A DNA stretch of 64,000 nucleotides, from positions 186,001 to 250,000 of the forward strand of contig JADFCQ010000005.1 in the NCBI GenBank assembly GCA_015223225.1, read 5' to 3'. Under the pieces are notes generated by a model, which did no database searches, had not been told where the DNA came from, and saw nothing but the letters and a program-made list of their open reading frames with translations. The DNA is from Acetobacteraceae bacterium H6797. Lineage in GTDB: Bacteria; Pseudomonadota; Alphaproteobacteria; Acetobacterales; Acetobacteraceae. This document shows, one piece after another, positions 49,831 through 58,849 of this stretch (its first letter is position 1; every line of letters begins with the position of its first letter). Made by a program: the position numbers and the translations under genes.

Positions 49831-51237
49831 TTACGCGGAAGATGGGGCTTGGCCGCCTTCGCTGAAAGCCGCTTGTCCATGCGCATCGGGCATGGCCGAT
49901 GGCCTGGGCTTCTTCTCGACCCTGCCGAGCGAGACCTTGCGCAGCTTCATCGCCCAGAGCTGGGAGCGTTCGGTGCCTTGGGCGTCGAAATCCGAATAGA
50001 AACGGGGGCAGTGCAGCAGGAAGCGCGCCTGCCCGCCCCGGATGGTCAAGGGCAGCGAGATCGGCTGGGCGGGCGTCTCCTGCCGCGAGGCGAGGCGCCA
50101 GCCGGCGCCTTCCTCGGTGAAGACGGAAAGCGGGACGTTTCCCGACTGGAGGGGCGGCGTCTCCACCTCGAAATGGAGCGTGACCGTCTGCCCTTCCTCG
50201 GCCTCAGGGAGGCTGAGACGGGCACGGGCCAGGGGGCCAAGTGTGGCGATACGGCCGCCATAGCGCGCGCTGGCGCTTTCGAGGTGCAGTCCCGCGCCGG
50301 CATTCAGCGGCATGACGGCCTCGGGCCAAGGCGGCCCCTGCTCTTTCGCGGCCACAATGGGGTCATCGCCCAGATGCCGGGCGAAAAGCGTGAGCCGGGT
50401 CAGGGCGGGCGAGCGCGTGCCCACGGCGGCCTTGGCATCGTCCAGGCAGATCCCCGCCTCGGCCATTTCGCCGCGATAGAGATGCCCCCGCGCCCGGAGC
50501 ATCTGGAGCGAGTGGCAGTGATCGAAGGCCGGATAGGCGCCCGCCGCCGCCGCCATCGCCTCGAAAGGTTCGCGGGCGCAGAGGCGGCCGGCGAAGTCAT
50601 GCAGCCGGCCCTGCTGGATGAGATAGGAGCCGATATTATGCTCGGCGCCGGGGCAGACATACAGGCCGGGCCAGCCGCCCTGCATCATCAGCCGCATATT
50701 GGCGATATCGGTGGCGCTCTCGTCGCCATACAGGATCAGGTAGCGCGCGGGATTGCCGACGATCCGCAGATCGGTGCCGGCCGTCGCCTGGTTCTCCAGC
50801 AGCCATTGGCGGTTATGCACCATGAAGGCGCCATGGCGCTCGAGATCGAGCGAGGGCGGCGGCGACATGGCGACCACCCGGGCATTGCGCAACTCCTGGG
50901 CGAACCAGAGCGCGCCATAGGCCCCCATGCTGACGCCCAGCAGCGTCAGGGCGCGGAACTCCCGCCCGCGATAGATCTGCCTGATCCGCCGCAGCAGCGC
51001 GTCGCGGCCATTTGGGTTCTGGTACCAGCTCCGCTTCAGGTCACGGAGGAAGATGCGCCCGACCTGGGGCTGGCGCAGCATGGAGCGGCGGAAGTCGTGG
51101 GTGGGCACCGGCGCCTTCGGATCGCCCACGCCGGAGAAGATCACGACGAGATGCTCGCTCTCCTCGCCAGGGAGGAAATAACCGTCATAATCGCCGAAGA
51201 CGAATTCCTCCCTCTCATCCGCCACCGGCTCGGCCAT
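49831..51237 (-). CDS. alpha/beta-hydrolase-like protein with helical and beta-rich C-terminal regions
   Basis: A 468-residue protein from ATG 51237 (AGGA upstream). The N-terminal 210 residues are a hydrolase fold like that at 4576-5652: strand LVVIFSG, elbow GVSMGAYG with Ser103, acid candidate Asp172 or Asp177, and His200 in GAEHNIG. A helical middle (about 215-310) may be TPR-like. Residues about 320-440 are beta-rich (VTLHFEVETPPLQSGNVPLSVF... ARFLLHCPRFY), resembling a beta-sandwich. No signal peptide is seen. It precedes the Atm1-type exporter gene by 22 nt. Function is unknown; polysaccharide-linked hydrolases of similar layout are one possibility. Confidence 0.75.
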   Translation of the reverse strand: MAEPVADEREEFVFGDYDGYFLPGEESEHLVVIFSGVGDPKAPVPTHDFRRSMLRQPQVGRIFLRDLKRSWYQNPNGRDALLRRIRQIYRGREFRALTLLGVSMGAYGALWFAQELRNARVVAMSPPPSLDLERHGAFMVHNRQWLLENQATAGTDLRIVGNPARYLILYGDESATDIANMRLMMQGGWPGLYVCPGAEHNIGSYLIQQGRLHDFAGRLCAREPFEAMAAAAGAYPAFDHCHSLQMLRARGHLYRGEMAEAGICLDDAKAAVGTRSPALTRLTLFARHLGDDPIVAAKEQGPPWPEAVMPLNAGAGLHLESASARYGGRIATLGPLARARLSLPEAEEGQTVTLHFEVETPPLQSGNVPLSVFTEEGAGWRLASRQETPAQPISLPLTIRGGQARFLLHCPRFYSDFDAQGTERSQLWAMKLRKVSLGRVEKKPRPSAMPDAHGQAAFSEGGQAPSSA

Positions 51238-51328
51238 GATCCATCCTCGTCACTTCGGCTTAGGGCAGCCGGGGCCTATGCTAGCCGGGCGAGCCGATGC
51301 GGCCTGCCTGACTTCCGTTTGAGGATAC

Positions 51329-52174
51329 ATGAACGCCTTCCAGCGCCATATCGAGCTCTGCAACAATCTCGCCTCCCCGGCGGGGCTGCTGCCCTTCTCC
51401 ATAGCGGGCCAGCAGGTGGGCTGGCTTTCGCCCGATGTGGCGCGTTTCCTCGCCTTCCGGCCGCAGGATTTCCATTTCGACGCGGAGGGCGTGTCGCTCG
51501 CGAGCCGGCTGCGCACCCGCGCGGCGCGGGAGGCGGCGCTAGCCAAGGCGGCCATAGCCCTGGCCAAGGCAGGCTTCATGCGTTTGCGCAACGAGCCCTT
51601 CGACGTGCGGCGGGACGAGGAAGGCCCGGTTCTGGCGACGCTCGATCGCGGCGCCCTGCCGCTGTTCGGCATCCGTGCCCAGGGGGTGCATCTGAACGGG
51701 CTGGTGCGGCGGCCCGAGGGGCTCTTCCTCTGGATGGGCTGGCGCGCGAGGAGCAAGGCCGTGGCGCCGGGCAAGCTCGACAATATCGTGGCGGGCGGCG
51801 TGCCGGCGGGGCTGAGCCCGGCCCAGACGCTTCTGAAGGAAGCCGGCGAGGAAGCGAGCCTGCCGCCGGAACTGGCCGCCCAGGCGAAGCCCGTGGGCCG
51901 CGTCTCCTACATCATGGCCGGCGAAGGCGGCATGCGGCGGGACGTGCTGCATTGCTACGACATCGAGTTGCCGGAAAGCTTCGAGCCGCGGCCGAATGAC
52001 GATGAGGTGGAGCGCTTCGAGCTGATGCCGGTCGAGGCGGTGCTCGCCCTGGTGCGCGAGACCGACCAGGTGAAGTTCAACGTCAACCTGGTGCTGACGG
52101 ACCTCTTCCTCCGCCTCGGCATGATCGAGGATGCGGATGGTACCCTGCGGGCGGGGCTGGATCAGGTGGGTTGA
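51329..52174 (+). CDS. DUF4743/Nudix hydrolase family protein
   Basis: 281 residues from ATG 51329 with GAGGATA upstream. Residues 1-110 are the DUF4743 domain (MNAFQRHIELCNNLASPAG... PFDVRRDE), also found in eukaryotic thiamine pyrophosphokinase-related Nudix proteins. The Nudix box is recognisable in GGVPAGLSPAQTLLKEAGEEASL; the GX5E Glu is replaced by Leu, but KEAGEE keeps the metal-binding glutamates. The family includes enzymes acting on thiamine derivatives or damaged nucleotides. The gene converges with the SBP gene, with a hairpin between. Confidence 0.87.
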   Translation: MNAFQRHIELCNNLASPAGLLPFSIAGQQVGWLSPDVARFLAFRPQDFHFDAEGVSLASRLRTRAAREAALAKAAIALAKAGFMRLRNEPFDVRRDEEGPVLATLDRGALPLFGIRAQGVHLNGLVRRPEGLFLWMGWRARSKAVAPGKLDNIVAGGVPAGLSPAQTLLKEAGEEASLPPELAAQAKPVGRVSYIMAGEGGMRRDVLHCYDIELPESFEPRPNDDEVERFELMPVEAVLALVRETDQVKFNVNLVLTDLFLRLGMIEDADGTLRAGLDQVG

Positions 52175-52193
52175 GGGAGGGCGGCGCCCTCCC
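52175..52193. terminator. hairpin between convergent Nudix and SBP genes
   Basis: GGGAGGGC and GCCCTCCC pair perfectly around GGC, directly after the Nudix stop codon and 12 nt from the stop of the SBP gene. It lacks a U-tract, so strength is uncertain in either direction. Confidence 0.5.
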
Positions 52194-52204
52194 CCGATCG
52201 TGCC

Positions 52205-53854
52205 TCAAGCCTTGGCGGAAGTGACACCCATGGCGAGCGTGTATTCATCGGCGCGCGCATCGTAGGAAATGCCCGGGCGCAGGGCCCAGACGTTCTTCTG
52301 CATGTGCAGCGGGACGAGGCCGATATCGTCCATGCCCATCTTCATGGCTTCCTTGAAGATGTCCTCGCGGGCCTTGTCGTCGGCGGTGGTCAGCGCCTTC
52401 TCGATCAGCGCGTCGAGGGCCTTGTTGGAATAGCCCGTCTGGTTCGAGGTGCCGAAGCCACGCGCGAGATCGCGCGTGGCGAGATTGGCACGCAGCGCCG
52501 AGGAGGGCTCGCCCGAGGTGGCCCAGCCGAGCAGCAGGGCGGACATATCGTTCTTCGCGCTGCGCTGGGCGAGCACGGAGAAGGGCATGCCCTCCACCTT
52601 GGTCTTCACGCCGATGCGCTGCCACATCTGGCCGACGGCCTGGATGATCTGCTCATCGTTGATGTAGCGGTTGTTTGGGCCAATGAGCGTGATGCCGAAG
52701 CCATGGGGATAGCCCGCCTCGGCCAGCAGCTTCTTGGCCTTCTCCGGGTCGAAGGGCATCGGCTTCAGGTCGGGCACATAACCATTGGCGCCAGGGGGCA
52801 TCATCTGGCCTGAGGCCAAGGCGGCGCCGGACATGATGCGCGAAACAATAGCGTCGCGGTTGATGGCCATCGACAGCGCCTGGCGGACCTTGAGGTCACG
52901 CAGCGGATTCTTGTCGAGCTTCTCGCCGTTCGGGCCGGTGATATAGGGCGAGACGTCGTGCTCGAAGTCGAGGCGCAGGTAGATGACGCGCAGGCTCGGG
53001 ATCTCGGCCAGCTTGATGCTGGGCTCCTTGCGCAGCGCCTCGATATCGCCCGTCGGCACGGCGTCGATCATCTGGACGTCGCCAGCACGGAGCGCGGCGA
53101 GGCGGACGGCATTATTGGCGATGAAGCGGTAGTTCACCCGCTGCCATTCCGGCTTGTCGCCCCAGTAATCCTCGTTGCGGACCAGTTCGACGCGGTCGTC
53201 GGGCTTGTAGGATTCAAGGCGATAGGGGCCGGTGCCGACCGTCGCGACGCCGCGGTTGAAGTCACCCGTATTGGCTGTGGCCGAAATCGAACGGGAGATG
53301 ATGAAGACGTTGGTCAGATCCGTCGGCAGGAGCGGATAGATCCCGTTCGTCTTGAAGCGGATCGTGTAAGGGTCCACCACCTCAGAGGCCGTGATGGCCT
53401 TGGTATAAATGGCGAAAGAGCCCGGGCTGTTGATGACGTTGGGGATCCGCTCGATCGTGTAGACCACGTCGTCGGCGGTGAAATCCTTGCCGTTGCTGAA
53501 CTTGACGCCCTGGCGGAGTTTGAACTCCCAGGTGCTGTCGTCGATCATCTTCCAGGATTCGGCCAGGGCGGGCACGAGTTGCGCCTTGGCGTCCCTGCTG
53601 ACCAGCGTATCGAAGAGGTGCTGCGCCACCATGTTGTTGGGCGACAGCGTATGATAGTGCGGGTCGAGCGATGTGGGCGGCGCCGCGACCGCAAGGTTGA
53701 GAACCTTGCCCGTGGCGGGCTGCGCCTTGGCCGTGCCGGGCAGCGAGCCCATGAACGGCAGGGTGGCGGCCATAAGGCCCAGCCGGAAGAAACCCGCCCG
53801 GGTCACGCCTTCCCCAGCCGCCGCGAGCGGCCGGTTGTCGGACTTGTCGCGCAT
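52205..53854 (-). CDS. ABC transporter substrate-binding protein, oligopeptide/nickel type (SBP family 5)
   Basis: About 549 residues from ATG 53854, with GGAGACG upstream; the longer frame upstream is not signal-like. A signal segment (GFFRLGLMAATLPFMGSLPGTAKAQ) precedes the family-5 pattern: AAPPTSLDPHYHTLSPNNMVAQHLFDTLV, WEFKLRQGVKFSNGKDFTADDVVYTIERI, TGPYRLESYKPDDRVELVRNEDYWG. It binds peptides or similar solutes in the periplasm. No permease or ATPase genes adjoin it. Its C-terminal part has MNMxx-like MKMGMDDIGLVPLHMQKNVWALRP. Confidence 0.93.
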   Translation of the reverse strand: MRDKSDNRPLAAAGEGVTRAGFFRLGLMAATLPFMGSLPGTAKAQPATGKVLNLAVAAPPTSLDPHYHTLSPNNMVAQHLFDTLVSRDAKAQLVPALAESWKMIDDSTWEFKLRQGVKFSNGKDFTADDVVYTIERIPNVINSPGSFAIYTKAITASEVVDPYTIRFKTNGIYPLLPTDLTNVFIISRSISATANTGDFNRGVATVGTGPYRLESYKPDDRVELVRNEDYWGDKPEWQRVNYRFIANNAVRLAALRAGDVQMIDAVPTGDIEALRKEPSIKLAEIPSLRVIYLRLDFEHDVSPYITGPNGEKLDKNPLRDLKVRQALSMAINRDAIVSRIMSGAALASGQMMPPGANGYVPDLKPMPFDPEKAKKLLAEAGYPHGFGITLIGPNNRYINDEQIIQAVGQMWQRIGVKTKVEGMPFSVLAQRSAKNDMSALLLGWATSGEPSSALRANLATRDLARGFGTSNQTGYSNKALDALIEKALTTADDKAREDIFKEAMKMGMDDIGLVPLHMQKNVWALRPGISYDARADEYTLAMGVTSAKA

Positions 53855-53945
53855 AAATCGTCTCCGCACGTATATGGAATAGAAGCTGGCTTCCCTGACC
53901 CCGATTTTTTGTCCGGGGTTATGCTTCCATAGCCGCACGGCGTGA

Positions 53946-53974
53946 CGGCCCGCGTCAATCCAAGACGCGGGCCG
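53946..53974 (-). terminator. strong 11-bp hairpin after SYLF gene
   Basis: CGGCCCGCGTC and GACGCGGGCCG are perfect 11-bp arms around a 7-nt loop, 33 nt beyond the SYLF stop and about 90 nt before the SBP start codon. There is no U-tract on the minus strand. It probably insulates the two units. Confidence 0.6.
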
Positions 53975-54007
53975 CCCGTTGCGCAGAGAACAACTTTTTT
54001 GACCGCC

Positions 54008-54715
54008 TTACTGCGGCTGCTTAGTCCCGAAGCGCATCAGGGCGCCACGAAGCGGATCACTGCCCGGATTATGGGCAGCCATATCCACCACGATCTGGCG
54101 GGCGCTGAGGCTCTGGCCGTAATAGGCCTGATTCGAATTGCTGCGGCTGCCGATGATCGAGCCCGAGAGTGAGATACCGGCGAAGAGGCCGCGCGTGCGG
54201 GCATAGGTCACGATATCGGCGCCCACGGCGGCGGTGGTCGCGCCCTGCACGCCGGCACCCAGCGTCGCCACGGCGATGGAGGCATCGGCGCCGATGGTGA
54301 ACTGGCTGTCGAGAACGGCCTTCAGCCCCTTGTCGTTCATGATCATGACCATGACCTGGGCATCCTGCACGCCGATCTGGAAGCCGATGCTGCCCGAGCC
54401 CATGCCGTAGAAGGCGGGCGAGGACCAGGAACCGGCGCCGTCGCGCGCGGCAAGCACGCAGGAGCCGCCCTCGCCGCCGAGGATTAAGCCGGCGCGGAAG
54501 ACGCGCGGGCAGATCAGCACGGCGCGGGCCCGCTGCAGCAGGGACTGCGCGTCACGCGTAATGGATTGATCCCCCGTCCCCATCATTTCATTGACGGTCA
54601 GGGTGGAGCGATCGACCAGCGACTGTTCTTCGGCTGCCTGGGCGAAAGCGCCGGATGGCATGAGCGGCGCGGCAAAGCCGAGCATTAGGCACGTCGCGAT
54701 AATCGCACGGCGCAT
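54008..54715 (-). CDS. SYLF (Ysc84-like) domain lipid-binding protein, exported
   Basis: 235 residues with a signal peptide (MRRAIIATCLMLGFAAPLMPSGAFAQA). The SYLF domain begins near residue 55: AQSLLQRARAVLICPRVFRAGLILGGEGGSCVLAARDGAGSWSSPAFYGMGSGSIGFQIGVQDAQVMVMIMNDKGLKAVLDSQFTIGADASIAVATLGAGV. Eukaryotic relatives bind phosphoinositides; bacterial members are periplasmic with unclear lipid ligand. The start ATG 54715 has AGGAGG, but this sequence is part of a small dyad. It is a single-gene unit ended by a strong hairpin. Confidence 0.92.
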   Translation of the reverse strand: MRRAIIATCLMLGFAAPLMPSGAFAQAAEEQSLVDRSTLTVNEMMGTGDQSITRDAQSLLQRARAVLICPRVFRAGLILGGEGGSCVLAARDGAGSWSSPAFYGMGSGSIGFQIGVQDAQVMVMIMNDKGLKAVLDSQFTIGADASIAVATLGAGVQGATTAAVGADIVTYARTRGLFAGISLSGSIIGSRSNSNQAYYGQSLSARQIVVDMAAHNPGSDPLRGALMRFGTKQPQ

Positions 54716-54716
54716 G

Positions 54717-54729
54717 AGGAGTCCCTCCT
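54717..54729 (-). promoter_or_regulatory. dyad overlapping the ribosome binding site of the SYLF gene
   Basis: AGGAG and CTCCT are perfect inverted 5-bp arms separated by TCC, placed directly before ATG 54715. In the mRNA this could fold over the Shine-Dalgarno sequence. The stem is short, so the effect may be modest. Confidence 0.4.
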
Positions 54730-54905
54730 AACCCGTTGCGGATGCCCAGCTTCTAGCCGAAATACTCAACCCCGGCCAGGGCGGTGCCTCCCAAGTGGCA
54801 GGTTCAACGTCATGCGAGGCGGAAAGATGACGAAAAACCGTCACCCTGGGTAAATTTCCGCCCTTTTTCGGCGGTATTGCCGCCAGGAGCCCATGCCAGA
54901 CGCCA

Positions 54906-55529
54906 TCAGGCGCCGAGATAGGGCTCCTCGTTGATCGAGCCGATGCGCCAATTGGCGCCGTGCCGCTCGATTCGCGTCAATGAAAGGTTCTTGACCGAGA
55001 GCTGGAGCGCCTGGTGGGCATCGAGCCCCATCGCATAGGCGAGGATGGCGCGGATGGTGCCGCCATGGGCAACGATCACCACGTCCTCGCCCTCGAAGGC
55101 CTCGCTCATGCGCTCCATAATCGGCGCGACGCGGCCGATGACGTCGGTGAGGCTCTCGCCGCCGGGCGGCCGCTCGAAGGCGCCATGCGGCCAGAAGGGA
55201 TGCGGCGGGTCCCGCATCAGGGTGGTGACCTTCTCGTGGCTCAGCCCCTGCCATTCGCCCAGATGCTGCTCGACGAGGCCGGGCTCGATGGTCAGTTCCT
55301 GCGCCGGATAGCCGGCGGCGAAAATGGCCTGGGCCGTCGCCTGCGTGCGCATCAGCGAGGTGGCGAACCATCGCGCGGGCTGCGGCAGGCGGTTAGCGAG
55401 CCAGCGATAGGAGGCCGCGTCGGCGGCGAGCGCCACCTGACACAGGGCGACGTCCATATCGCCATAGAGCATGGCGCGGGCCGAAGGTTCGACGAGCGCG
55501 TGGCGGATCAGGGAGAAACGGGTCGGCAT
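54906..55529 (-). CDS. histidine phosphatase family protein (phosphoglycerate mutase-like)
   Basis: 207 residues from ATG 55529; a GTG at 55532 is adjacent. The catalytic His motif reads LIRHALVEP (RHA instead of the usual RHG), with LYGDMDVAL nearby and FATSLMRTQATAQAIF (SPLxRxxQTA-like). The second His is in VVIVAHGGTIRAIL. LVEQHLGEWQGLSHEKV is the usual acidic loop. The family contains phosphatases for small phosphoesters, such as alpha-ribazole phosphate. Substrate is not identifiable. A 61-nt gap separates it from the cupin gene upstream. Confidence 0.88.
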   Translation of the reverse strand: MPTRFSLIRHALVEPSARAMLYGDMDVALCQVALAADAASYRWLANRLPQPARWFATSLMRTQATAQAIFAAGYPAQELTIEPGLVEQHLGEWQGLSHEKVTTLMRDPPHPFWPHGAFERPPGGESLTDVIGRVAPIMERMSEAFEGEDVVIVAHGGTIRAILAYAMGLDAHQALQLSVKNLSLTRIERHGANWRIGSINEEPYLGA

Positions 55530-55590
55530 CACGCCGCCGGTTTAGGCCCGGCGGCGCGGCTCGGCAATCGGGCCCAAGCCCGGGCGGCCT

Positions 55591-55905
55591 TCAGCCCTGG
55601 AGCGACTTCAGTTCGGTCTCGACGAAGCTGAAGGGCGTGGTGCCGTTATTGACCACGTTGTGTTCCGCACCGAAGGGCCGCTGGTAGGAGACGCCGGCCG
55701 TGATCGTGGCCTCGCGCGTCGCGCCGCCCGGCTCCTCGATCAGCATCTTCCCGTCATGAATGGGGACGACGACGTAATACATGCCGTGGCGATGCCAACC
55801 CGTCTCGGCGCCGGGCTCGAAATCCCAGCGGATCACCCGGACATGCTCGTCCTCGACCTGCAGGGTCGCGACGGCGGGGGGGCGGCAGCGGAGCGGTTCG
55901 TTCAT
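55591..55905 (-). CDS. small cupin-domain protein
   Basis: 104 residues from ATG 55905 (MNEPLRCRPPAV). A conserved cupin core is seen: GAETGWHRHGMYYVVVPIHDGKMLIEEPGG and a second motif near FGAEHNVVNNGTTPFSFVETELK. The His pair in WHRHG is the likely metal site. The protein is a single-cupin fold without signal peptide. Function unknown; it lies downstream of the YcgN-type gene. Confidence 0.8.
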   Translation of the reverse strand: MNEPLRCRPPAVATLQVEDEHVRVIRWDFEPGAETGWHRHGMYYVVVPIHDGKMLIEEPGGATREATITAGVSYQRPFGAEHNVVNNGTTPFSFVETELKSLQG

Positions 55906-55974
55906 TGTGCGTGAAGCCTCGGTAGATTTGCGTGCCGGCCCCGATGGGCGCGGCGCCAATATGCGGCGCCACTA

Positions 55975-56481
55975 TCATGCAGGCTCTTTGCGGGGCGCGC
56001 GAGGCCTGGCGCTGCGCGGCGGCAGGCGGCCGGGCCAGGTGACGATATGGTCCTCCAGCGCGCCGGCCTTGCGCTCCGACACCGCCTTGTCCTGCACCGA
56101 GGCGCCGGCGAGATGCACCGTCTCCGGATCACCCGACACGAGCGGGTGCCACCAGTAGAGGTCCTTCCCCTCGGCCACGAGGCGATAGGCGCAGGAGGGC
56201 GGCAGCCAGTCGATCTTCTCGAGCTTCCGGGCCGTGAGCTTCACGCAGTCGGGCACCGTCGCCTTGCGGTTCTCGTAATCGCTGCAGCGGCAGCTATGGG
56301 TATCGAGCAGGCGGCAGGCCACGTCGGTCCAATGCAGGCGGCCGGGCTCGCCATTCGGCCCATCCTCCTCGCGGAGCTTGTTAAGGCAGCAGCGGCCGCA
56401 GCCGTCGCAGAGGCTTTCCCACTCCGCGCGGGTCATGCCGGCGAGGGTTTTGCGCTTCCAGAAAGGGAGGGTCTCGGTCAC
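55975..56481 (-). CDS. YcgN family cysteine-cluster protein (UPF0260)
   Basis: 168 residues from GTG 56481, reading [30 protein letters not shown]. The CDGCGRCC cluster and a second group [24 protein letters not shown] are diagnostic of UPF0260/YcgN, a family of probable metal-binding proteins of unknown role. The later [26 protein letters not shown] is conserved. It follows ghrA by 32 nt, in the same direction. Confidence 0.93.
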   Translation of the reverse strand: MTETLPFWKRKTLAGMTRAEWESLCDGCGRCCLNKLREEDGPNGEPGRLHWTDVACRLLDTHSCRCSDYENRKATVPDCVKLTARKLEKIDWLPPSCAYRLVAEGKDLYWWHPLVSGDPETVHLAGASVQDKAVSERKAGALEDHIVTWPGRLPPRSARPRAPRKEPA

Positions 56482-56513
56482 GGCCGCAACCTATTCCCGC
56501 GAGGTGCGGCCGC

Positions 56514-57443
56514 TCAATAGCCGCGTGAGAGATCGACCACATTAAGCAGCGGCTCACCCGCCCGATACCGCCGGACATTCTCGGCAAAGGCATTCACCGA
56601 GGTTTCGAGCGAGGCCGTGGAAGAGGCATGCGGCGTCACGAAAAGGCCGGGCGTGGTCCAGAAGGGGTGGTCCTGCGGCAGCGGCTCCTTGGTGAAGACA
56701 TCGAGCGTCGCGCCACGAAGCTGGCCGCTGGCCAGGGCCGCCAGCAGGTCTTCCTCCACCAGATGGGCGCCGCGACCGGCGCTGATCACCACGCCGCCCT
56801 TGGGCATCTTGGCGAAGAGCCCGGCATTGAGGATGCCGCGCGTTTCGTCGGTGAGCGGGAGGAGGTTCACCACGATCTCGGAACGCGCCAGGAAGGCATC
56901 GAGCCCATCGGCGCCGGAGAAGCAGGTGACGCCCTCGATGCTCTTGGCCGAGCGAGACCAGCCGGCGGCGTCATAGCCGATGCGGGAGAGGAGCTGCGCC
57001 GCGGCGGCGCCCATCTGCCCGAGGCCCATCACGCCCACCTTCACCTCGCGGGCGGAGCGCATGGTCTTATAGGCCCAGCGGCTCTCCTTCTGGGCGGCCA
57101 GGAAATGCGGCAGGTCTCGGTGATGGAACATCACCCAGGTCGCGGCATATTCGGCCATGCGATTGCCGAAATCCTCGTCGACCACGCGGACCAGCGGGAT
57201 ATGGCGCGGGAATTCCGGGTCCAGCACCAGGGTATCGACGCCCGCGCCGGTCGATGAGATCAGCTTCAGGTTCTTGAAGGGCGTGAGGAAGCCCGGCGGC
57301 GAGCGGAAGATGCAGGCGATCTCGATATCCTCGGGATTGCCCACATCCGGCCATTCGCGAATGTCCTCGCCAGGCAGTGCCTCGCGGATGGCCTGGATGT
57401 AGCGATCACCGAAGGCGGTATGCAGGCGGCAGAGAATGGCCAT
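56514..57443 (-). CDS. ghrA: glyoxylate/hydroxypyruvate reductase A-type 2-hydroxyacid dehydrogenase
   Basis: 309 residues from ATG 57443. The NAD(P) fold is GVMGLGQMGAAAAQLLSRIGYDAAGWSRS, with SAGRGAHLVEEDLLAAL (catalytic Arg) and LFVTPHASSTASLETSVNAFAENVRRYRAGEPLLNVVDLSRGY (catalytic His) closing the protein, as in GhrA. It reduces glyoxylate to glycolate and hydroxypyruvate to glycerate. It lies 78 nt downstream of the serine-glyoxylate aminotransferase gene, which produces hydroxypyruvate, its substrate. Confidence 0.92.
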   Translation of the reverse strand: MAILCRLHTAFGDRYIQAIREALPGEDIREWPDVGNPEDIEIACIFRSPPGFLTPFKNLKLISSTGAGVDTLVLDPEFPRHIPLVRVVDEDFGNRMAEYAATWVMFHHRDLPHFLAAQKESRWAYKTMRSAREVKVGVMGLGQMGAAAAQLLSRIGYDAAGWSRSAKSIEGVTCFSGADGLDAFLARSEIVVNLLPLTDETRGILNAGLFAKMPKGGVVISAGRGAHLVEEDLLAALASGQLRGATLDVFTKEPLPQDHPFWTTPGLFVTPHASSTASLETSVNAFAENVRRYRAGEPLLNVVDLSRGY

Positions 57444-57521
57444 GGCGCAGGGTCCGGTCGCGTTGGGTCAGCGGTGCTTTCCCAAAGCTCTAGGCCCGGC
57501 GCCCTGCCCTCTCAACCCGCT

Positions 57522-58706
57522 TCAGGCATTCCCGGTGAGATAATCCATCGCTGATTGCGCACCGCCTGGGCTGAATGGCACGCCCGCGAGCTTCAAGCCC
57601 ATTTCGACGCCACTCAGCGTGCCCATCAGCGAGAGATCGGCGTAATCGCCGAGATGGCCGATGCGGAAGACCTTGTCGTTGAGCTGGCCGAGCCCGTTGC
57701 CGAGCGACATGTTGAACTTCTCGGCGATCACCGCGCGAAGCTTATTGGCCGAATGGCCCTCGGGCACCCGCACGGCCGTCAGCGCCGAGGAGAAATGCCG
57801 CGGATCGGCGCATTGTACCTCGAGCCCCCAGGCGCGGACGGCGCGGCGCGTGGCCTCGGCGTGGCGGTCATGCCGGGCGAAGACGTTCTCCAGCCCCTCC
57901 TCGAAGAGCATGTCGAGCGCGGTATCCAGCGCGTAGAGCAGGTTCGTCGCGGGGGTATAGGGGAAGAAGCCGGTGGCGTTGGAGGCCAGCATCGGCTTCC
58001 AGTCCCAGTAGCTGCGGGGGCATTTCGCCGTCTCGCTGGCCTTGAGCGCCTTCTCGCTGATGGCGTTGAAGGAGAGGCCCGGCGGCAGCATCAGCCCCTT
58101 CTGGCTGCCCGCGATGGTGACGTCGACACCCCATTCCTCATGCCGGAAGTCGATGGAACCGAGGGAGGAGATGGTATCGACCAGCAGCAGCGCCGGGTGA
58201 CCGAGCTTGTCGAGGGCCGCGCGGACTTCGGGGATGATGGAGGTGCAGCCCGTCGAGGTCTCGTTATGCACGACGCAGACGGCCTTGATGGCATGGCCCG
58301 TATCGGCCTTCAGCCGCGCTTCGATCGCCGGCACATCCGCCGCGCGGCGCCAGTCCGTCTTGATGATCTCGGGCTTGAGGCCGATGCGCTCGGCCAATTC
58401 GCGCCAGAGGAAGGCGAATTGCCCCGTCTCGCACATCAGCACCTGGTCGCCGGGCGAGAGCGTATTCACAAGCGCCGCTTCCCAGGCGCCGGTACCGGAG
58501 GCGGGGTAGATGATGACCGGGCCGCTGGTCTTGAAGACCTTCTTCGTCTTCTCCAGCACCCGGGCGCCCAGCAGGCCGAAATCGGCGCTGCGATGGTCCA
58601 TCGTCGGGTTGTCCATGGCGCGCAGCACGCGGTCCGGCACATTGGTCGGGCCCGGAATCTGCAGGAAATGCCGGCCGGGATGATGCTTGGACTGGAAATA
58701 GACCAC
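57522..58706 (-). CDS. sgaA: serine-glyoxylate aminotransferase
   Basis: 394 residues from a GTG at 58706, chosen because AGGAGG lies 7 nt before it and the length matches the family (about 395-400). The sequence starts VVYFQSKHHPGRHFLQIPGPTNVPDRVLRAMDNPTMDHRS. PLP-binding motifs include YPASGTGAWEAAL, VDTISSLGSIDFRHEEWGVDVTIAGSQKG (Lys in SQKG) and the C-terminal FRIGHLGDYADLSLMGTLSGVEMGL. The enzyme converts serine plus glyoxylate to hydroxypyruvate and glycine, a core step of the serine cycle. It is divergent from the FAD/Fe-S dehydrogenase gene. Confidence 0.95.
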   Translation of the reverse strand: MVYFQSKHHPGRHFLQIPGPTNVPDRVLRAMDNPTMDHRSADFGLLGARVLEKTKKVFKTSGPVIIYPASGTGAWEAALVNTLSPGDQVLMCETGQFAFLWRELAERIGLKPEIIKTDWRRAADVPAIEARLKADTGHAIKAVCVVHNETSTGCTSIIPEVRAALDKLGHPALLLVDTISSLGSIDFRHEEWGVDVTIAGSQKGLMLPPGLSFNAISEKALKASETAKCPRSYWDWKPMLASNATGFFPYTPATNLLYALDTALDMLFEEGLENVFARHDRHAEATRRAVRAWGLEVQCADPRHFSSALTAVRVPEGHSANKLRAVIAEKFNMSLGNGLGQLNDKVFRIGHLGDYADLSLMGTLSGVEMGLKLAGVPFSPGGAQSAMDYLTGNA

Positions 58707-58849
58707 GACGATTCCTCCTTGAATGGCGCTGTTCTGACCCGAACCCATCTCTGGCGCCAATGAGTTCGGCTTCTGGCATTGATGAGCATAATAGATCGGA
58801 CAGGCGGCCCAAGCCCCGCTAGGAATGGGGGCAAGGAGCCGTCCGTCCA

